Of a stretch of DNA of 64,000 nucleotides, positions 63,853 to 64,000 are shown piece by piece. The DNA comes from Dermatobacter hominis (GTDB lineage: Bacteria; Actinomycetota; Acidimicrobiia; Acidimicrobiales; Microtrichaceae), in contig NZ_CP085840.1 in NCBI RefSeq assembly GCF_020715685.1, forward strand, positions 3,410,001 to 3,474,000. Direction: 5' to 3'. The notes below the pieces were generated by a model. It made no database searches, was not told the DNA's origin, and saw only the letters and a program-made list of their open reading frames with translations. Positions within the stretch are counted from its first letter, which is position 1; each line of letters opens with the position of its first letter. The position numbers were made by a program, and so were the translations under genes.

Positions 63853-64000
63853 ATGGCTGACCTCGGCGAGCCCCCGGACTGGCTCCGTCGCTCGCTCGGC
63901 ATCGAGCCCGAGCAGCGGACCGTCCAGGTCGACGGCTGCGAGATCAACCTGCTGGTGTGGGGCGAACCCGGCAAGCCGGGGATCGTGTTGGTCCACGGCG
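63853..64000 (+). CDS. Alpha/beta-hydrolase, N-terminal part (cut by window end)
   Basis: The first 49 codons are present. They read as an N-terminal helix (PPDWLRRSLGIEPEQR), then a beta strand pair (VQVDGCEINLLVWGEPGKPG) and IVLVHG, the start of the oxyanion motif of alpha/beta hydrolases. This fits a small soluble hydrolase of the type found at 15292-16272. The rest of the gene, including the nucleophile, lies beyond the window. The start appears leaderless. Confidence 0.75.
   Translation, partial: MADLGEPPDWLRRSLGIEPEQRTVQVDGCEINLLVWGEPGKPGIVLVHG

Noticed and set aside
1-64000. tRNA or rRNA genes
   Set aside because: I saw no T-loop-type GGTTCGANTCC sequence with matching acceptor stem and no rRNA-like conserved stretch; a covariance search would be needed to exclude them fully.

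Overview
The window is very GC-rich, densely coded and mosaic in strand. The gene content points to a free-living actinobacterium: an Rpf-type transglycosylase, a DUF2342 zincin, a YlbL-type PDZ-Lon protein beside a UPF0182 protein, a DUF2786/HExxH pair like mycobacterial Rv0184-Rv0185, a DivIVA-like coiled coil, and many GTG starts. Thr-rich low-complexity linkers and abundant acyl-CoA and thioesterase genes make a member of the Acidimicrobiia my best guess, but that rank is inference. I see no rRNA, tRNA, CRISPR array, integrase or transposase. No stretch over 300 bases lacks a gene; the largest gaps are about 250 bases and are covered by the promoters, repeats and hairpins listed.

Layout. 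1-3145: end of a TetR-like regulator, an orphan ParA-type ATPase coupled to a membrane-tethered acidic repeat protein, and an Rpf-like wall enzyme. 3261-11139: a lipoprotein hydrolase, a crotonase, a polyproline protein, an ABC-F ATPase, an esterase lipoprotein and a multi-pass membrane protein. 11390-16678: nfuA, a flippase-like membrane protein followed by dxs, an alpha/beta hydrolase and a hot-dog thioesterase. 16883-22720: tldD and two tandem tldE paralogues around a DUF2461 gene and a thioesterase. 22806-26951: a zincin, a degenerate trypsin-like membrane protein, moaE, a small membrane protein and mreB with an apparent CTG start. 27149-32045: a complete, translationally coupled branched-chain amino-acid type ABC operon (livG-F-H-M-K order). 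32124-41553: a HEAT protein, small proteins, YlbL-like PDZ-Lon, a DivIVA-like/phage-head-like chimera, UPF0182 and DedA. 41767-50086: proton-pumping pyrophosphatase, CHAD protein, DUF2786/HExxH pair, a class III nucleotide cyclase and a secreted beta-rich protein. 50255-58396: a catabolic-looking block (two metallo-beta-lactamase-fold enzymes including an alkylsulfatase type, crotonase, two dehydrogenases). 58500-64000: a glycosidase-like/glycosyltransferase fusion, SHOCT proteins, a Lys-rich histone-H1-like protein and the start of an alpha/beta hydrolase.

Two features run through the window. First, many start codons lie only 6-10 bases after a -10-like hexamer with A at position 2 and T at position 6 and have no Shine-Dalgarno sequence, which suggests leaderless transcription; genes inside operons instead use ATGA/GTGA overlaps or clear AGGAGG-type sites. 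Second, intergenic spaces carry long palindromes with shared ends (CCGYTYTGT...ACARARCGG). Two of them, 30 kb apart, are about 88% identical and look like a dispersed repeat family. The most novel single gene is the DivIVA-like protein whose C-terminus resembles the Cys/His motif of phage Mu gpF-type head proteins.
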